Assembly: GCF_902506345.1 (NCBI RefSeq)
Contig: NZ_LR733413.1
Location: forward strand, 1,877,683 to 1,941,682
DNA length: 64,000 nt
Direction: 5' to 3'
Source: Flavobacterium sp. 9R
Lineage (GTDB): Bacteria; Bacteroidota; Bacteroidia; Flavobacteriales; Flavobacteriaceae
Under the pieces are notes generated by a model, which saw only the letters and a program-made list of their open reading frames with translations, searched no databases and was not told where the DNA came from. This document shows positions 36,741 to 47,588 of this stretch, piece after piece (within the stretch, counting starts at the first letter, position 1; the number at the start of each line of letters is the position of its first letter). The position numbers were made by a program, and so were the translations under genes.

Positions 36741-37370
36741 TTAATTAGAACCCGTAGTCTTAAATGAAGACTCAAAAGGCACGCGTTGCAAAATACTTCG
36801 TCCCAAAGTAACCTCGTCTGCGTATTCCAACTCATCACCAACTGCAATACCTCTTGCAATGGTTGAAAGAACCAAATCAGTAGAAGTGATTTGTTTGTAG
36901 ATATAAAAATTCGTTGTATCGCCCTCCATTGTTGAGCTCAATGCAAAAATCAATTCTTTAACTTGACCTGAATTTACTTTTTCAATTAAAGAATTAATAT
37001 TCAATTGACTAGGACCCACGCCATCTATTGGAGATATTTTTCCTCCCAATACATGATAAATCCCTTTATATTGACCTGTGTTTTCAATAGCCATAACATC
37101 ACGGATATCTTCAACTACACAAATCAACTGATGATTTCTAGCTGTATTAGCACAAATTTGACACAACTCAGTATCTGAAATATTATGACAACTAGTACAA
37201 AAGCGAATATCGTTCCTCATATTTAGCAAGGATTCCGACAAAAAACGTGTTTGATCTGAAGGTTGTTTGAGTAGATGCAAAACCAATCGTAAAGCGGTTC
37301 TTTTACCAATTCCTGGTAATTGAGCCATTTCACTAACCGCTTTTTCTAATAACTTTGAAGAAAATTCCAT
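36741..37370 (-). CDS. recR: Recombination mediator RecR
   Basis: A 209-residue recombination-repair protein. The N-terminal helix-hairpin region has [17 protein letters not shown], the zinc finger is [16 protein letters not shown] (four Cys), and the Toprim domain has [27 protein letters not shown]. It loads RecA with RecO. It stands between a sugar aminotransferase and the wza-wzc genes, an unrelated housekeeping gene marking the edge of the polysaccharide locus. Confidence 0.96.
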   Translation of the reverse strand: MEFSSKLLEKAVSEMAQLPGIGKRTALRLVLHLLKQPSDQTRFLSESLLNMRNDIRFCTSCHNISDTELCQICANTARNHQLICVVEDIRDVMAIENTGQYKGIYHVLGGKISPIDGVGPSQLNINSLIEKVNSGQVKELIFALSSTMEGDTTNFYIYKQITSTDLVLSTIARGIAVGDELEYADEVTLGRSILQRVPFESSFKTTGSN

Positions 37371-37375
37371 AGCTA

Positions 37376-37383
37376 CAAAAATA
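37376..37383 (-). promoter_or_regulatory. Possible -7 element of recR
   Basis: TATTTTTG on the minus strand matches TAnnTTTG six bases before the recR ATG, which would give an almost leaderless message. Confidence 0.35.
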
Positions 37384-37451
37384 CGTTTAAAATTGAAAAA
37401 ACACTATTTTTATAGCAAACTAGCGCTTTTATAAGATGTTGTTAGTAATTT

Positions 37452-38606
37452 TTACAAACAATTGTACTTATCCAACAAAATCATACACTTTTCCTTTATT
37501 CTTGCTTTTTTTTCTTCATCTAAAGTCGAACTTGAAGGAAGACATAAACCCTTTTCAAACAAAGTTGCCGCATTTACTCCTCCGTAGTAAGGGTATTTTT
37601 CAAAAACAGGTTGCAAATGCATCGGTTTCCATAATGGTCGCGCTTCAATATTAAATTCTTCTAAAAATAAACGAAAAATTTCGGGTGTTAATCCATTTGT
37701 TATTTCACTATCAATTAAAATGGTGGTCAACCAATAATTGGAAAAAAAATCAGTATTTAGCTCCTTAAAAACTGAGATTCCTTTTACCCCTAAAAATAGT
37801 TCCTCATAAAACGAATGATTATTTCTACGTGACTGAATACGCGAATTGAGCACCTCTAATTGTCCTCTCCCTACAGCTGCTGCAATGGAGCTCATGGCAT
37901 AATTATATCCAACTTCACTGTGTTGATAATAAGGCGCTGCATCACGAGCTTGCGTTGCCAAAAAAGCAGCGCGCTCTTTTTGTGAAGCATCCGAAAGTAA
38001 TAATGCACCACCACTCGATGTTGTAATAATTTTGTTTCCGTTAAATGAAAAAACACCAATATCCCCGAGAGTTCCACAAGGGACACCTTTATAGCGACTT
38101 CCCAAAGCCTCAGCACTGTCTTCTAAAACTGCAATTCCATATTTATTTGCTACTTCATTAATCCTATCTGCATAATAAGGCATACCATACAAGTCCACAA
38201 CAATAATGCACTTTGGTTTTTTGCCTTTACTAATTCTATCTTGTATTGCTTCTTCTAATGCTATTGGACACATATTCCAAGTATCCAACTCACTATCAAC
38301 AAAAATTGGACTTGCTCCTATATAAAGAATTGGATTCACCGAAGCTGAAAAAGTCATGGACTGACAAATAACTTCATCTCCAGCCTGCACACCCAATAAC
38401 AACAACCCCAAATGAATAGCCGAAGTACCAGAATTAGTAGCATTTACAATGACATTATTTCCTAAATAACACTCTAAATCTTCCTCAAAATCACGCACAA
38501 CATTTCCGCCAGAGGTTATCGCTTTAGCTTCTAATGCTTGTTGTACATAGTGCAACTCTTTACCACAAGGATGAGATTCAGAAAGAAAGATTCTATCTAG
38601 ATTCAT
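37452..38606 (-). CDS. DegT/DnrJ/EryC1 aminotransferase (PglE-like)
   Basis: A PLP-dependent sugar aminotransferase of 384 residues. IFLSESHPCGKELHYVQQALEA resembles the PglE/4-aminotransferase start. NSGTSAIHLGL binds the cofactor phosphate, LEDSAEALGS carries the aspartate, and FSFNGNKIITTSSGG carries the PLP lysine. It probably makes a 4-amino-4,6-dideoxy sugar nucleotide such as UDP-bacillosamine precursor, but the dehydratase partner is not in this window. Confidence 0.85.
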   Translation of the reverse strand: MNLDRIFLSESHPCGKELHYVQQALEAKAITSGGNVVRDFEEDLECYLGNNVIVNATNSGTSAIHLGLLLLGVQAGDEVICQSMTFSASVNPILYIGASPIFVDSELDTWNMCPIALEEAIQDRISKGKKPKCIIVVDLYGMPYYADRINEVANKYGIAVLEDSAEALGSRYKGVPCGTLGDIGVFSFNGNKIITTSSGGALLLSDASQKERAAFLATQARDAAPYYQHSEVGYNYAMSSIAAAVGRGQLEVLNSRIQSRRNNHSFYEELFLGVKGISVFKELNTDFFSNYWLTTILIDSEITNGLTPEIFRLFLEEFNIEARPLWKPMHLQPVFEKYPYYGGVNAATLFEKGLCLPSSSTLDEEKKARIKEKCMILLDKYNCL

Positions 38607-38770
38607 AAATAAAACTGCCTTTAAATACTAAAAGATTATTTTTTTAAAACTTTTATCAAAACAAAATGGTTTCTTAAAAATTGAGATACCAACACTACCT
38701 ACTTAATTGTTGCGCTAAAAATAAATCCAAATTAGTAATAACTTTAGCGTCCCAAAATATAACAAATACT

Positions 38771-39139
38771 TTAATATTGATTGAGAGTAAGTAAAACTAA
38801 AGTGCAAGCTACTTCCACTTGAATCCCATTCAATTCAAGCAATTGATACAACTCTGGATTCTCAGTGCCTGGGTTAAAGACTACACGTTTAGGCTTTGCT
38901 TCCACAATGTAATTATAATAATCCCTTTGTCTTGCTGGATTCAAATACAAGGTTATGGTATCTATATTTTTCAAAGGAATTGCCTTTGTTTTAATTTTCA
39001 CACCAGCTACCTCTCCTGCATTTTGACCTATTGCAATTACAGAATGCCCTTTCTCGACCAATAAGGAAATAGCTTTAAAGGCATATTTTTCTGGTTTAGA
39101 TGTCGCTCCTAAAACTACTGTTTTTTTATTTTTTGCCAT
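38771..39139 (-). CDS. CoA-binding domain protein
   Basis: A 122-residue single-domain protein of the CoA-binding_2 (YccU-like) family: KKTVVLGATSKPEKYAFKAISLLVEKGHSVIAIG, a Rossmann-type fold, then NTITLYLNP-like IDTITLYLNPARQ and VVFNPGTENPEL. The molecular role is uncharacterised. A TAnnTTTG word at 39158-39165 precedes it, and it is divergent from marC. Confidence 0.85.
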   Translation of the reverse strand: MAKNKKTVVLGATSKPEKYAFKAISLLVEKGHSVIAIGQNAGEVAGVKIKTKAIPLKNIDTITLYLNPARQRDYYNYIVEAKPKRVVFNPGTENPELYQLLELNGIQVEVACTLVLLTLNQY

Positions 39140-39157
39140 TTTTCTAAATATATGCTA

Positions 39158-39165
39158 CAAAAGTA
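39158..39165 (-). promoter_or_regulatory. -7 element of the CoA-binding gene
   Basis: TACTTTTG on the minus strand matches TAnnTTTG, 18 bases before the ATG. Confidence 0.45.
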
Positions 39166-39267
39166 GTCAAAAAACAAGGACAGCCTCTACCTTTTAACCA
39201 ATGAAAACCGTAGTACTCAGAAAACAATAAATTAACAAACAAGTAAGATTTATCACTCTGAAAAGTG

Positions 39268-39275
39268 TAGCTTTG
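39268..39275 (+). promoter_or_regulatory. -7 element of marC
   Basis: TAGCTTTG matches TAnnTTTG, 16 bases before the marC ATG. The -33 region has no clear TTTG. Confidence 0.5.
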
Positions 39276-39291
39276 TAACAAAACACCAGAT

Positions 39292-39918
39292 ATGGAATTA
39301 TTTATTTACCTATTTGCCGCTTTATTTTCTGTTTTAAATCCTATAGGAACAGTACCAATTTTTGTTGGGCTAACCCAAAACGACAGCCAACCCGAACGTA
39401 ACAGACTCTCCCTTTGGACCGCTATAAATGTCTTTATCATTTTAGTAGTGTCTTTTTTAGTCGGACAATATGTGCTAACTTTCTTCGGAATTAGCATTGA
39501 CTCATTAAGAATAGCTGGTGGAATTGTAATTGTAAGTTCTGGATTTTCACTTTTGTCAGGAAAATTCAATAAGAAAAGGGGAATCAATAAAAAGATTGAA
39601 AACGATGCCCAAAAAAGAAATGATATTGCGCTTACTCCATTAGCAATACCAATGCTTGCTGGTCCAGGATCGATGTCTTTACTTATTGCATTTTACAATC
39701 AACACAAATCAACGAATGAAATTTTGATTTCAATGGCTGCAATTTTGGCCATATCGGCAACAATATTTGTTATTTTGAGGAGCGCACACTATTTGGCAAA
39801 AGCCCTAGGAGCATCTGGTATTGTTGCGATTTCTCGTATAGTGGGATTTATTGTAATTGCTATTGGTATACAATATATAGTAGGCGCTTTAGTAAATATA
39901 ATCAAAGCTAATTTTTAG
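39292..39918 (+). CDS. marC: MarC-family integral membrane protein
   Basis: The only complete plus-strand gene here, of 208 residues. Six hydrophobic spans are visible, and LFSVLNPIGTVPIFVGLT and PLAIPMLAGPGSMSLLI are the two family signatures, each in one half of the inverted-repeat fold. The transported substrate of MarC proteins is not established; the name does not imply antibiotic resistance. A bidirectional terminator follows. Confidence 0.92.
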   Translation: MELFIYLFAALFSVLNPIGTVPIFVGLTQNDSQPERNRLSLWTAINVFIILVVSFLVGQYVLTFFGISIDSLRIAGGIVIVSSGFSLLSGKFNKKRGINKKIENDAQKRNDIALTPLAIPMLAGPGSMSLLIAFYNQHKSTNEILISMAAILAISATIFVILRSAHYLAKALGASGIVAISRIVGFIVIAIGIQYIVGALVNIIKANF

Positions 39919-39920
39919 AT

Positions 39921-39963
39921 AAAAAAATGCCTGTCAAAACTTATTTCTGACAGGCTGAATTTT
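39921..39963. terminator. Bidirectional terminator between marC and ctlX
   Basis: GCCTGTCA (39929-39936) pairs with TGACAGGC (39948-39955) around an 11-base loop. Seven A to the left and TTTT to the right give U-runs for the convergent transcripts. Confidence 0.8.
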
Positions 39964-39978
39964 AAAATGTTTTTGTAA

Positions 39979-40914
39979 TTAAGCTCTTGGCAAAAAAATC
40001 TCCGCCATCATACAGCGGGCACTTCCACCACCACAAGCCTCAATAGTATCCAAACTAGAACTTAAAATCGTAACGTGCTCTTCTAATTCTGTAATTTGCT
40101 TTTTAGTCAAGGACTGATGAGCTGCCGAACTCATTATCAAATACCTTCTGTCGTCAGCACCTTTTACCTCAAGCATGTTACCTGCGAAATTATTCACTTG
40201 ATCTTCAGTAATTAAAATCACTTGTTTATCATCATTTTTCAGACTATCAATAACCATCTTACGTTCTTTTTTATCGTCAATTGCATCTGCACATAAAACA
40301 GCAAAAGTTTCACCCAAACACATCATCACATTAGTGTGATAAATCAACTTACGTTCTCCATTTACGGTTTGAAACGCTTCAAAAATTACTGGCGCAAAAT
40401 CAAAATCTTCACAAAACTCGATAAACAACTCTTCATCTGCTCTAGGTGATAAAGCACAATAAGCTTTCCCATTAGCACGATCTAGCAACAAACTTCCGGT
40501 TCCTTCCAAGAATATACTATCCATTTCAGCTTCAGTATAATCCATAATCTCATTGATTACAAAGCCTTCATCTTCGAGAATATCTAAAATTTCTTCTCTT
40601 CTTTCTAAACGACGATTTTCTGCAAACATTGGATACAAAACGACATCTCCATTTTCATGAAAGGAAATCCAATTGTTTGGAAAAATACTGTCTGGAGTAT
40701 CTGGAGATAATGTATCATCAACAACAATCACATTCACACCAACAGAGCGTAATTTTTTCACAAAAGCATCAAACTCTTCCTGTGCCTTAGCATTAACAGT
40801 AGCCGGCAACAACCCATCTAATACTTTTTGGTAATAATTATTTACGGCAGTTTGCTCATTCATTCTAAAAGCAACTGGACGTATCATCAAAATTGAATTG
40901 GTAGTCTGTTTCAT
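39979..40914 (-). CDS. ctlX: Amidinotransferase-fold hydrolase (CtlX-like)
   Basis: A 311-residue guanidino-modifying-enzyme fold protein resembling citrulline-utilising hydrolase CtlX. IRPVAFRMNEQTAVNNYYQ opens it, FPNNWISFHENGDVVLYPM and LEGTGSLLLDR carry acidic/His active-site parts, and CGGGSARCMMAEIF carries the nucleophilic cysteine near the C-terminus. It lies 52 bp from a second enzyme of the same fold, suggesting a small arginine/citrulline-related unit. Confidence 0.82.
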   Translation of the reverse strand: MKQTTNSILMIRPVAFRMNEQTAVNNYYQKVLDGLLPATVNAKAQEEFDAFVKKLRSVGVNVIVVDDTLSPDTPDSIFPNNWISFHENGDVVLYPMFAENRRLERREEILDILEDEGFVINEIMDYTEAEMDSIFLEGTGSLLLDRANGKAYCALSPRADEELFIEFCEDFDFAPVIFEAFQTVNGERKLIYHTNVMMCLGETFAVLCADAIDDKKERKMVIDSLKNDDKQVILITEDQVNNFAGNMLEVKGADDRRYLIMSSAAHQSLTKKQITELEEHVTILSSSLDTIEACGGGSARCMMAEIFLPRA

Positions 40915-40966
40915 TTTTTTTCTAATTAAATTGATTCAAATCAATACTTTGAACCTAAAATATTTT

Positions 40967-41881
40967 TTAATCTCTAACTAACGGAAGTGTAGAACAACGT
41001 AATAACCCTTCTTGCTTCGCAATCTCCGCATAAGGTATTTCTTCTACCACAAAACCTTGACTTCTTAACCAGTTGTTTAACCTCGTGAAATTCCTTTCAG
41101 AAACCACCACATCAGGCGCAATAGAAAAAACATTTGAATTCATATCATACATTTCGTCTCTAGTAATATGAAAAAGATTCTCCTTACCAAAAAGATTTAC
41201 CAAGAACAGATAATCTGCCTCTTCTCTAAATCCATTCTTATATATTATCCCTTTATCATTACCTACTGGCTGAAAACAACAATCCAAATGTAAAGCATTA
41301 TCTCTAGCTTCCAGCTTTGATTTAACCAAATCAAACTCTTTCACTATCTTGTTTGGAAAAAGTTGTCTAATAAAATCAACACCTTGCCAATTCGTCCTTG
41401 CAGTTATATAATCTTTATAATCACTTCCTTTGTAAGTTCCGATAAAAATGTAATCATTCCAAAGCATTACATCACCACCCTCTATATGCACTTCTTCTGA
41501 CGGGCGAACTACTTTAGAAGGATTAATTTGATCAATCACATACTGAATAGCATCCAATTCTCTTTCTCTATCTGGTAAAATATTCGATTTTACGAAAACA
41601 TCATCAATAACAAATCCGATATCTCTTGCGAATATTTGATTATAATTTGGAATAAGTTCAGGCCTTAAAACTGCAACATCATACTTTTGAAAAACAGCAT
41701 TAAAAGCATCCATCTCAACAATCATGTCTTTTTCTACAGGATAAGTACCTGCTATTATGTGCTCTAACGATTTTGGATCATAGGCTTCATCGACACTTGG
41801 AGTGGGTCCATTACTATTTGCTAATCCTAAAATAACCTTTCTTAAGCGCGCCGTTTCATTTTTTACATTTAACTTTAACAT
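40967..41881 (-). CDS. Amidinotransferase/arginine deiminase-like enzyme
   Basis: A 304-residue enzyme of the arginine deiminase / dimethylarginine hydrolase fold. FARDIGFVIDD, VHIEGGDVMLWND, LHLDCCFQPVG and the C-terminal GLLRCSTLPLVRD contain the expected Asp, Glu-Gly-Gly-Asp, His and Cys active-site positions. The exact reaction (arginine, citrulline or a methylated analogue) is not decidable. It is probably co-transcribed with ctlX and begins downstream of the gltA terminator. Confidence 0.82.
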   Translation of the reverse strand: MLKLNVKNETARLRKVILGLANSNGPTPSVDEAYDPKSLEHIIAGTYPVEKDMIVEMDAFNAVFQKYDVAVLRPELIPNYNQIFARDIGFVIDDVFVKSNILPDRERELDAIQYVIDQINPSKVVRPSEEVHIEGGDVMLWNDYIFIGTYKGSDYKDYITARTNWQGVDFIRQLFPNKIVKEFDLVKSKLEARDNALHLDCCFQPVGNDKGIIYKNGFREEADYLFLVNLFGKENLFHITRDEMYDMNSNVFSIAPDVVVSERNFTRLNNWLRSQGFVVEEIPYAEIAKQEGLLRCSTLPLVRD

Positions 41882-41906
41882 TATAACTTGAAATTATTTA
41901 GAACCA

Positions 41907-41937
41907 AAAAAGCTCCACAGATTCGTGAAGCTTTTTA
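41907..41937 (-). terminator. Intrinsic terminator of gltA
   Basis: On the minus strand AAGCTTCAC pairs with GTGGAGCTT (41911-41919 and 41926-41934) around a six-base loop. The hairpin is followed by a T-run, 12 bp after the gltA stop. Confidence 0.85.
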
Positions 41938-41948
41938 GTCATTATATA

Positions 41949-43232
41949 TTATCTTTTATCTACACCTTTAAATTCCCGTAATGGGTAGCCAACATAAACT
42001 TGTCTTGGACGACCAATTGGTTCTTTGTTTTCTCTCATTTCTTTCCATTGCGCAATCCAACCTGGCAAACGACCAATAGCAAACATTACAGTAAACATAT
42101 CTGTAGGAATTCCTAAGGCTCTGTATATAATTCCAGAATAGAAATCAACATTAGGATACAAACTTCTTGATTTGAAGTACTCATCTTCTAAAGCAGCAAT
42201 TTCTAACTTTTTGGCAATTTCTAAAATTGGATCTTCAACACCTAAAGTAGCTAATACTTCATCAGCTGCTTTTTTAATAATTCTAGCTCTAGGATCGAAA
42301 TTTTTGTATACTCTATGACCAAATCCCATCAAACGGAAAGGATCGTTTTTATCTTTTGCTTTTGATAAATACTTTTCAGTATCGCCACCATCTTTATGAA
42401 TTTCTTCAAGCATTTCTAAAACCGCTTGATTTGCTCCACCATGAAGAGGTCCCCAAAGTGCTGAAACTCCAGCAGAAATAGAAGCAAATAAACCCGCATG
42501 AGAAGAACCTACCATACGAACAGTAGAAGTAGAACAGTTTTGCTCGTGATCAGCATGCAGAATAAACAATTTATCCAAAGCACTCACTACAACAGGATCT
42601 GCTTTGTAAGGCCCAGTAGGTAACTCAAACATTAATCGCATGAAATTCTCTACATACCCCTTTGTATTATCATAATAATTCAATGGGAATCCCATACTTT
42701 TCCTGTACGTCCAAGTAGCAATAACTAAAAATTTACCCATAGTCTTACAAACTGCCTCGTACATTTCCTTTTCGTTCTCTACATTAACGGATTTAGGATT
42801 AAAAGCTGTCAAAGCACTTGTTAAAGCAGACAAAACCCCCATTGGATGGGCAGTTTTTGGAAATCCGTCAATAATATTCTTCATTTCTTCGTTTACCAAA
42901 GTATGCTTACGAATATCATTTTCAAACTGAGTTAATTCTTCAGCAGTTGGTAATTCACCAAAAATCACAAGATATGAAACTTCTAAAAAGTGGCCTTTTT
43001 CAGCTAAATCTTCTATCGAATACCCTCTGTAACGAAGAATACCCAACTCTCCATCTAAAAAAGTAACTTCACTTTTACAAGAACCTGAATTTTTGTATCC
43101 AGGATCAATAGTAATCACCCCTGATAAATCTCTTAATTTACTAATATCAACAGCTCCTTCATTTTCGCTACCTACTATAAATGGGAGCTCAAATTTATTG
43201 CCATCAATTTCTAACGTTGCTATTTTTGACAT
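41949..43232 (-). CDS. gltA: Citrate synthase
   Basis: A type II (hexameric) citrate synthase of 427 residues catalysing oxaloacetate plus acetyl-CoA to citrate. LRYRGYSIEDLAE, HADHEQNCSTSTVR, ALWGPLHGGANQAVLEML with catalytic His, GFGHRVYKNFDPRA with the second His and the C-terminal RPRQVYVG with Arg are all present. It is monocistronic, judging by a TAnnTTTG promoter upstream and a terminator downstream. Confidence 0.97.
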   Translation of the reverse strand: MSKIATLEIDGNKFELPFIVGSENEGAVDISKLRDLSGVITIDPGYKNSGSCKSEVTFLDGELGILRYRGYSIEDLAEKGHFLEVSYLVIFGELPTAEELTQFENDIRKHTLVNEEMKNIIDGFPKTAHPMGVLSALTSALTAFNPKSVNVENEKEMYEAVCKTMGKFLVIATWTYRKSMGFPLNYYDNTKGYVENFMRLMFELPTGPYKADPVVVSALDKLFILHADHEQNCSTSTVRMVGSSHAGLFASISAGVSALWGPLHGGANQAVLEMLEEIHKDGGDTEKYLSKAKDKNDPFRLMGFGHRVYKNFDPRARIIKKAADEVLATLGVEDPILEIAKKLEIAALEDEYFKSRSLYPNVDFYSGIIYRALGIPTDMFTVMFAIGRLPGWIAQWKEMRENKEPIGRPRQVYVGYPLREFKGVDKR

Positions 43233-43268
43233 AATATTATATGGATATACTTTTAATTAAATATTTCC

Positions 43269-43276
43269 CAAATCTA
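43269..43276 (-). promoter_or_regulatory. -7 element of gltA
   Basis: TAGATTTG on the minus strand matches TAnnTTTG 36 bases before the ATG. The -33 area is T-rich without a clear TTTG. Confidence 0.5.
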
Positions 43277-43335
43277 ATGAATTTAGAACTAATTTAAAAA
43301 CGAATTCAATCTCCAACTTGTTAAATGTTTACAAA

Positions 43336-43365
43336 AAAAGCCATCTGAATAAACAGATGGCTTTT
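43336..43365 (-). terminator. Intrinsic terminator of eno
   Basis: AAAAGCCATCTG (43336-43347) pairs perfectly with CAGATGGCTTTT (43354-43365) around a six-base loop. On the minus strand a run of T follows, 19 bp after the eno stop. Confidence 0.92.
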
Positions 43366-43384
43366 AGTATAAAAAACACTGATG

Positions 43385-44689
<1,305 letters not shown>

Positions 44690-44714
44690 TTATGTTATTA
44701 ATTTGTATTTTACT

Positions 44715-44722
44715 CAAAATTA
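44715..44722 (-). promoter_or_regulatory. -7 element of eno
   Basis: TAATTTTG on the minus strand matches TAnnTTTG 37 bases before the ATG. Confidence 0.5.
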
Positions 44723-44788
44723 CGGAAATAAAATGATAATCATAAATAAAGAATAGACTATATTTTATAATTTATTAACGATAACGTT

Positions 44789-45898
44789 TTAGCTTTTTGC
44801 TTTCTCTATATTAGCAATAAACTGATCAAATAGATAAGATGAATCGTGTGGCCCAGGACTTGCTTCAGGGTGGTATTGAACAGAAAAACAATTTTTATTT
44901 TTCATTCTCATCCCAGCAACAGTAGAATCATTTAAATGCAAATGGGTTATTACCAAATCAGGATGCTTTTCTAATTCTTCTTTATTTACAGCGAATCCGT
45001 GGTTTTGAGAAGTAATTTCACCTTTACCCGTTTCCAAATTAGTAACTGGATGATTGATCCCTCTGTGTCCATTAAACATTTTATAAGTCGAAACTCCGTT
45101 TGCTAATGCAATTACTTGATGCCCTAAACAAATTCCAAACAAAGGTTTATCTTTTTCAATAATTTGTTTTGCAACATTAATAGCACTTTCAAGTGGGTCA
45201 GGATCACCAGGTCCATTTGATAAAAAGTAGCCATCAGGATTAAATGACGCTAAATCTTCAAAGCTAGCATCAAAAGGAAATACCTTTATATAACAATCTC
45301 TTTTGGCAAGGTTTCGAAGGATATTAGTTTTAATACCTAAATCTAAAGCTGCTACTTTATATTTTGCATTTTCCTCACCATAAAAATAAGGCGTTTTTGT
45401 TGAAACTCTTGAAGCCAATTCCAAACCTTTCATATCAGGAACTTTAGCCAATGCCACTTTTAAATCTTCGATTGGTGTCCCATCCGTACAAATAACTGCA
45501 TTCATTGCACCATTTTCGCGGATATAACTTACAAGAGCTCTAGTGTCAACATCAGAAATACAAATGAGGTTTTGCTTTTCAAAATAATTTTCAAGACTCT
45601 CAGTTGCATCTGGACGTGAATAGTTAAAACTAAAATTTTTACAAATAAGACCAGATATTTTAATATTGTCTGATTCTACTTCTTTATCACTAACACCATA
45701 GTTACCAATATGAGCATTTGTAGCTACCATTAATTGTCCAAAATAAGAAGGATCAGTGAAAATCTCTTGATATCCCGTCATTCCTGTATTAAAACAAACT
45801 TCACCATAAGCGATTCCACTTAAACCAATTGATTTTCCATAAAAAATAGTTCCATCACTAAGTAATAATAAAGCTTGTTGTCTAGTTGTATATTTCAT
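44789..45898 (-). CDS. carA: Carbamoyl-phosphate synthase small subunit
   Basis: A glutamine amidotransferase subunit of 369 residues that supplies ammonia to CarB for pyrimidine and arginine synthesis. The N-terminal domain has NTGMTGYQEIFTDPSY. The class I amidotransferase domain has GPGDPDPLE, the catalytic FGICLGHQVIALA with Cys, and VQYHPEASPGPHD with His/Glu. carB is not adjacent, so the large subunit must be encoded elsewhere. It lies downstream of rplQ but has its own well-spaced promoter. Confidence 0.97.
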   Translation of the reverse strand: MKYTTRQQALLLLSDGTIFYGKSIGLSGIAYGEVCFNTGMTGYQEIFTDPSYFGQLMVATNAHIGNYGVSDKEVESDNIKISGLICKNFSFNYSRPDATESLENYFEKQNLICISDVDTRALVSYIRENGAMNAVICTDGTPIEDLKVALAKVPDMKGLELASRVSTKTPYFYGEENAKYKVAALDLGIKTNILRNLAKRDCYIKVFPFDASFEDLASFNPDGYFLSNGPGDPDPLESAINVAKQIIEKDKPLFGICLGHQVIALANGVSTYKMFNGHRGINHPVTNLETGKGEITSQNHGFAVNKEELEKHPDLVITHLHLNDSTVAGMRMKNKNCFSVQYHPEASPGPHDSSYLFDQFIANIEKAKS

Positions 45899-45916
45899 TT
45901 GTAGTTAAAAATTTTG

Positions 45917-45947
45917 CAAATTTAAATTATAAAAGGAGGCGAAACAA
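45917..45947 (-). promoter_or_regulatory. Promoter of carA
   Basis: On the minus strand TTG (45945-45947), then 20 bases, then TAAATTTG (45917-45924): a full Bacteroidota -33/-7 pair 19 bases before the ATG. Confidence 0.7.
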
Positions 45948-45983
45948 TTAAAGAGGATAATAAATAAAAGATAATTTTAATTT

Positions 45984-46020
45984 CAAAAAAAAAGGATAAA
46001 CTATAAATAGCTTATCCTTA
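45984..46020 (-). terminator. Terminator at the end of the ribosomal superoperon
   Basis: TAAGGATAA pairs with TTATCCTT (arms 45992-45999 and 46012-46019), with an additional CTAT/ATAG inner pairing. A run of nine T on the minus strand follows, downstream of rplQ. Confidence 0.88.
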
Positions 46021-46047
46021 ATTTTTATTGAATAATTATTCTCATAT

Positions 46048-46536
46048 TTATTCAGCAGCTTCAGCAGTTGGCTCAGCACTAACCTCAGGAGCTTCAGTAG
46101 CTTCTTCAACTTTTTTAGCTTTTCCACCACGACGGCTTTTTGCTTTTTTAACTTCTTTTTTACCTCCGTTGTAAAGTTCGTTAAAATCAACTAGTTCGAT
46201 CATTGCCATATCAGCATTATCTCCCAAACGATTTCCAACTTTAATAATACGAGTATATCCACCTGGACGGTCTCCAACTTTTGCAGCAACATCTCTGAAT
46301 AAATCAGTTACAGCATATTTACTACGTAAATAAGAGAAAACGATACGACGATTGTGAGTAGTATCAGCTTTAGATTTTGTTATAAGCGGCTCAACAAATT
46401 GTTTTAGCGCTTTAGCTTTAGCAACAGTAGTATTAATACGTTTGTGCTCAATAAGAGAACAAGCCATATTAGCTAACATAGATTTTCTATGTGCAGTCTG
46501 TCTGCTTAAGTGATTATTTTTTTTTCCGTGTCTCAT
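46048..46536 (-). CDS. rplQ: 50S ribosomal protein L17
   Basis: The last gene of the alpha segment. The core [34 protein letters not shown] is canonical L17. At 162 residues it is longer than the E. coli form because of a basic then acidic C-terminal tail ([22 protein letters not shown]), common in Bacteroidota. A terminator follows about 28 bp after the stop. Confidence 0.97.
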   Translation of the reverse strand: MRHGKKNNHLSRQTAHRKSMLANMACSLIEHKRINTTVAKAKALKQFVEPLITKSKADTTHNRRIVFSYLRSKYAVTDLFRDVAAKVGDRPGGYTRIIKVGNRLGDNADMAMIELVDFNELYNGGKKEVKKAKSRRGGKAKKVEEATEAPEVSAEPTAEAAE

Positions 46537-46574
46537 TGCTTTATGAATTTAATCACGCCTAAAGGCGGATTAGA

Positions 46575-47567
46575 TTATTCTTTATCTAGTTTGTATTTTG
46601 TCAAATCCATACCGAAAGTAAGGTTCTTTACTGCTACTAGTTCATCTAGTTCAGTTAAAGATTTTTTACCGAAATTACGGAACTTCATTAAGTCATTTTT
46701 ATTAAAAGATACTAAATCACCAAGTGTATCAACTTCAGCCGCTTTCAAACAATTTAAAGCTCTAACAGATAAGTCCATATCAACAAGCTTAGTTTTAAGC
46801 AATTGTCTCATATGCAATGATTCTTCATCATAAGATTCTGTTTGTGCTATTTCATCAGCCTCAAGTGTAATTCTTTCATCAGAAAATAACATGAAATGGT
46901 GAATTAAAACTTTAGCAGCTTCAGTAAGTGCATCTTTAGGATTAATAGATCCATCAGTTTTGATTTCAAAAACTAATTTTTCATAATCTGTTTTTTGCTC
47001 TACACGGAAGTTTTCAATAGCATATTTTACATTTTTTACTGGAGTAAAAATAGAATCTGTAAAAATAGTACCAATTGCTGCATTCTGTTTTTTGTTCTCT
47101 TCTGCAGGAACATAACCTCTACCTTTTTCAATAGTCAAATCAAAACTTAATTTGATTTTACTGTCTAAGTTACAAATAACAAGTTCTGGGTTCAAAACTT
47201 GAAATCCTGAAATAAACTTTTGAAAATCACCAGCTGTTAATTGATCTTTACCGGAAACAGAAATAGTAACTGATTCATTATCAATATCCTCAATTTGACG
47301 TTTAAAACGCACTTGTTTAAGATTTAAGATAATTTCGGTAACATCTTCAACAACTCCTGATATAGTGGAAAACTCATGATCTACACCTTCGATACGAACA
47401 GATGTTATTGCATATCCTTCTAATGCTGAAAGCAAAACTCTTCTAAGTGCATTACCTACGGTCAATCCGTAACCTGGTTCTAAAGGTCTAAATTCAAATT
47501 TACCTTCAAAATCGGTGGAATCGATCATGATAACTTTATCGGGCTTCTGAAAATTAAATATTGCCAT
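46575..47567 (-). CDS. rpoA: RNA polymerase alpha subunit
   Basis: 330 residues. The N-terminal assembly domain contains [23 protein letters not shown]. The C-terminal DNA-binding domain has [19 protein letters not shown] and [14 protein letters not shown]. It lies between rpsD and rplQ as in most bacteria, 38 bp from rplQ and 21 bp from rpsD. Confidence 0.98.
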   Translation of the reverse strand: MAIFNFQKPDKVIMIDSTDFEGKFEFRPLEPGYGLTVGNALRRVLLSALEGYAITSVRIEGVDHEFSTISGVVEDVTEIILNLKQVRFKRQIEDIDNESVTISVSGKDQLTAGDFQKFISGFQVLNPELVICNLDSKIKLSFDLTIEKGRGYVPAEENKKQNAAIGTIFTDSIFTPVKNVKYAIENFRVEQKTDYEKLVFEIKTDGSINPKDALTEAAKVLIHHFMLFSDERITLEADEIAQTESYDEESLHMRQLLKTKLVDMDLSVRALNCLKAAEVDTLGDLVSFNKNDLMKFRNFGKKSLTELDELVAVKNLTFGMDLTKYKLDKE

Positions 47568-47588
47568 AAATTTCGACTAAGTCAATTA

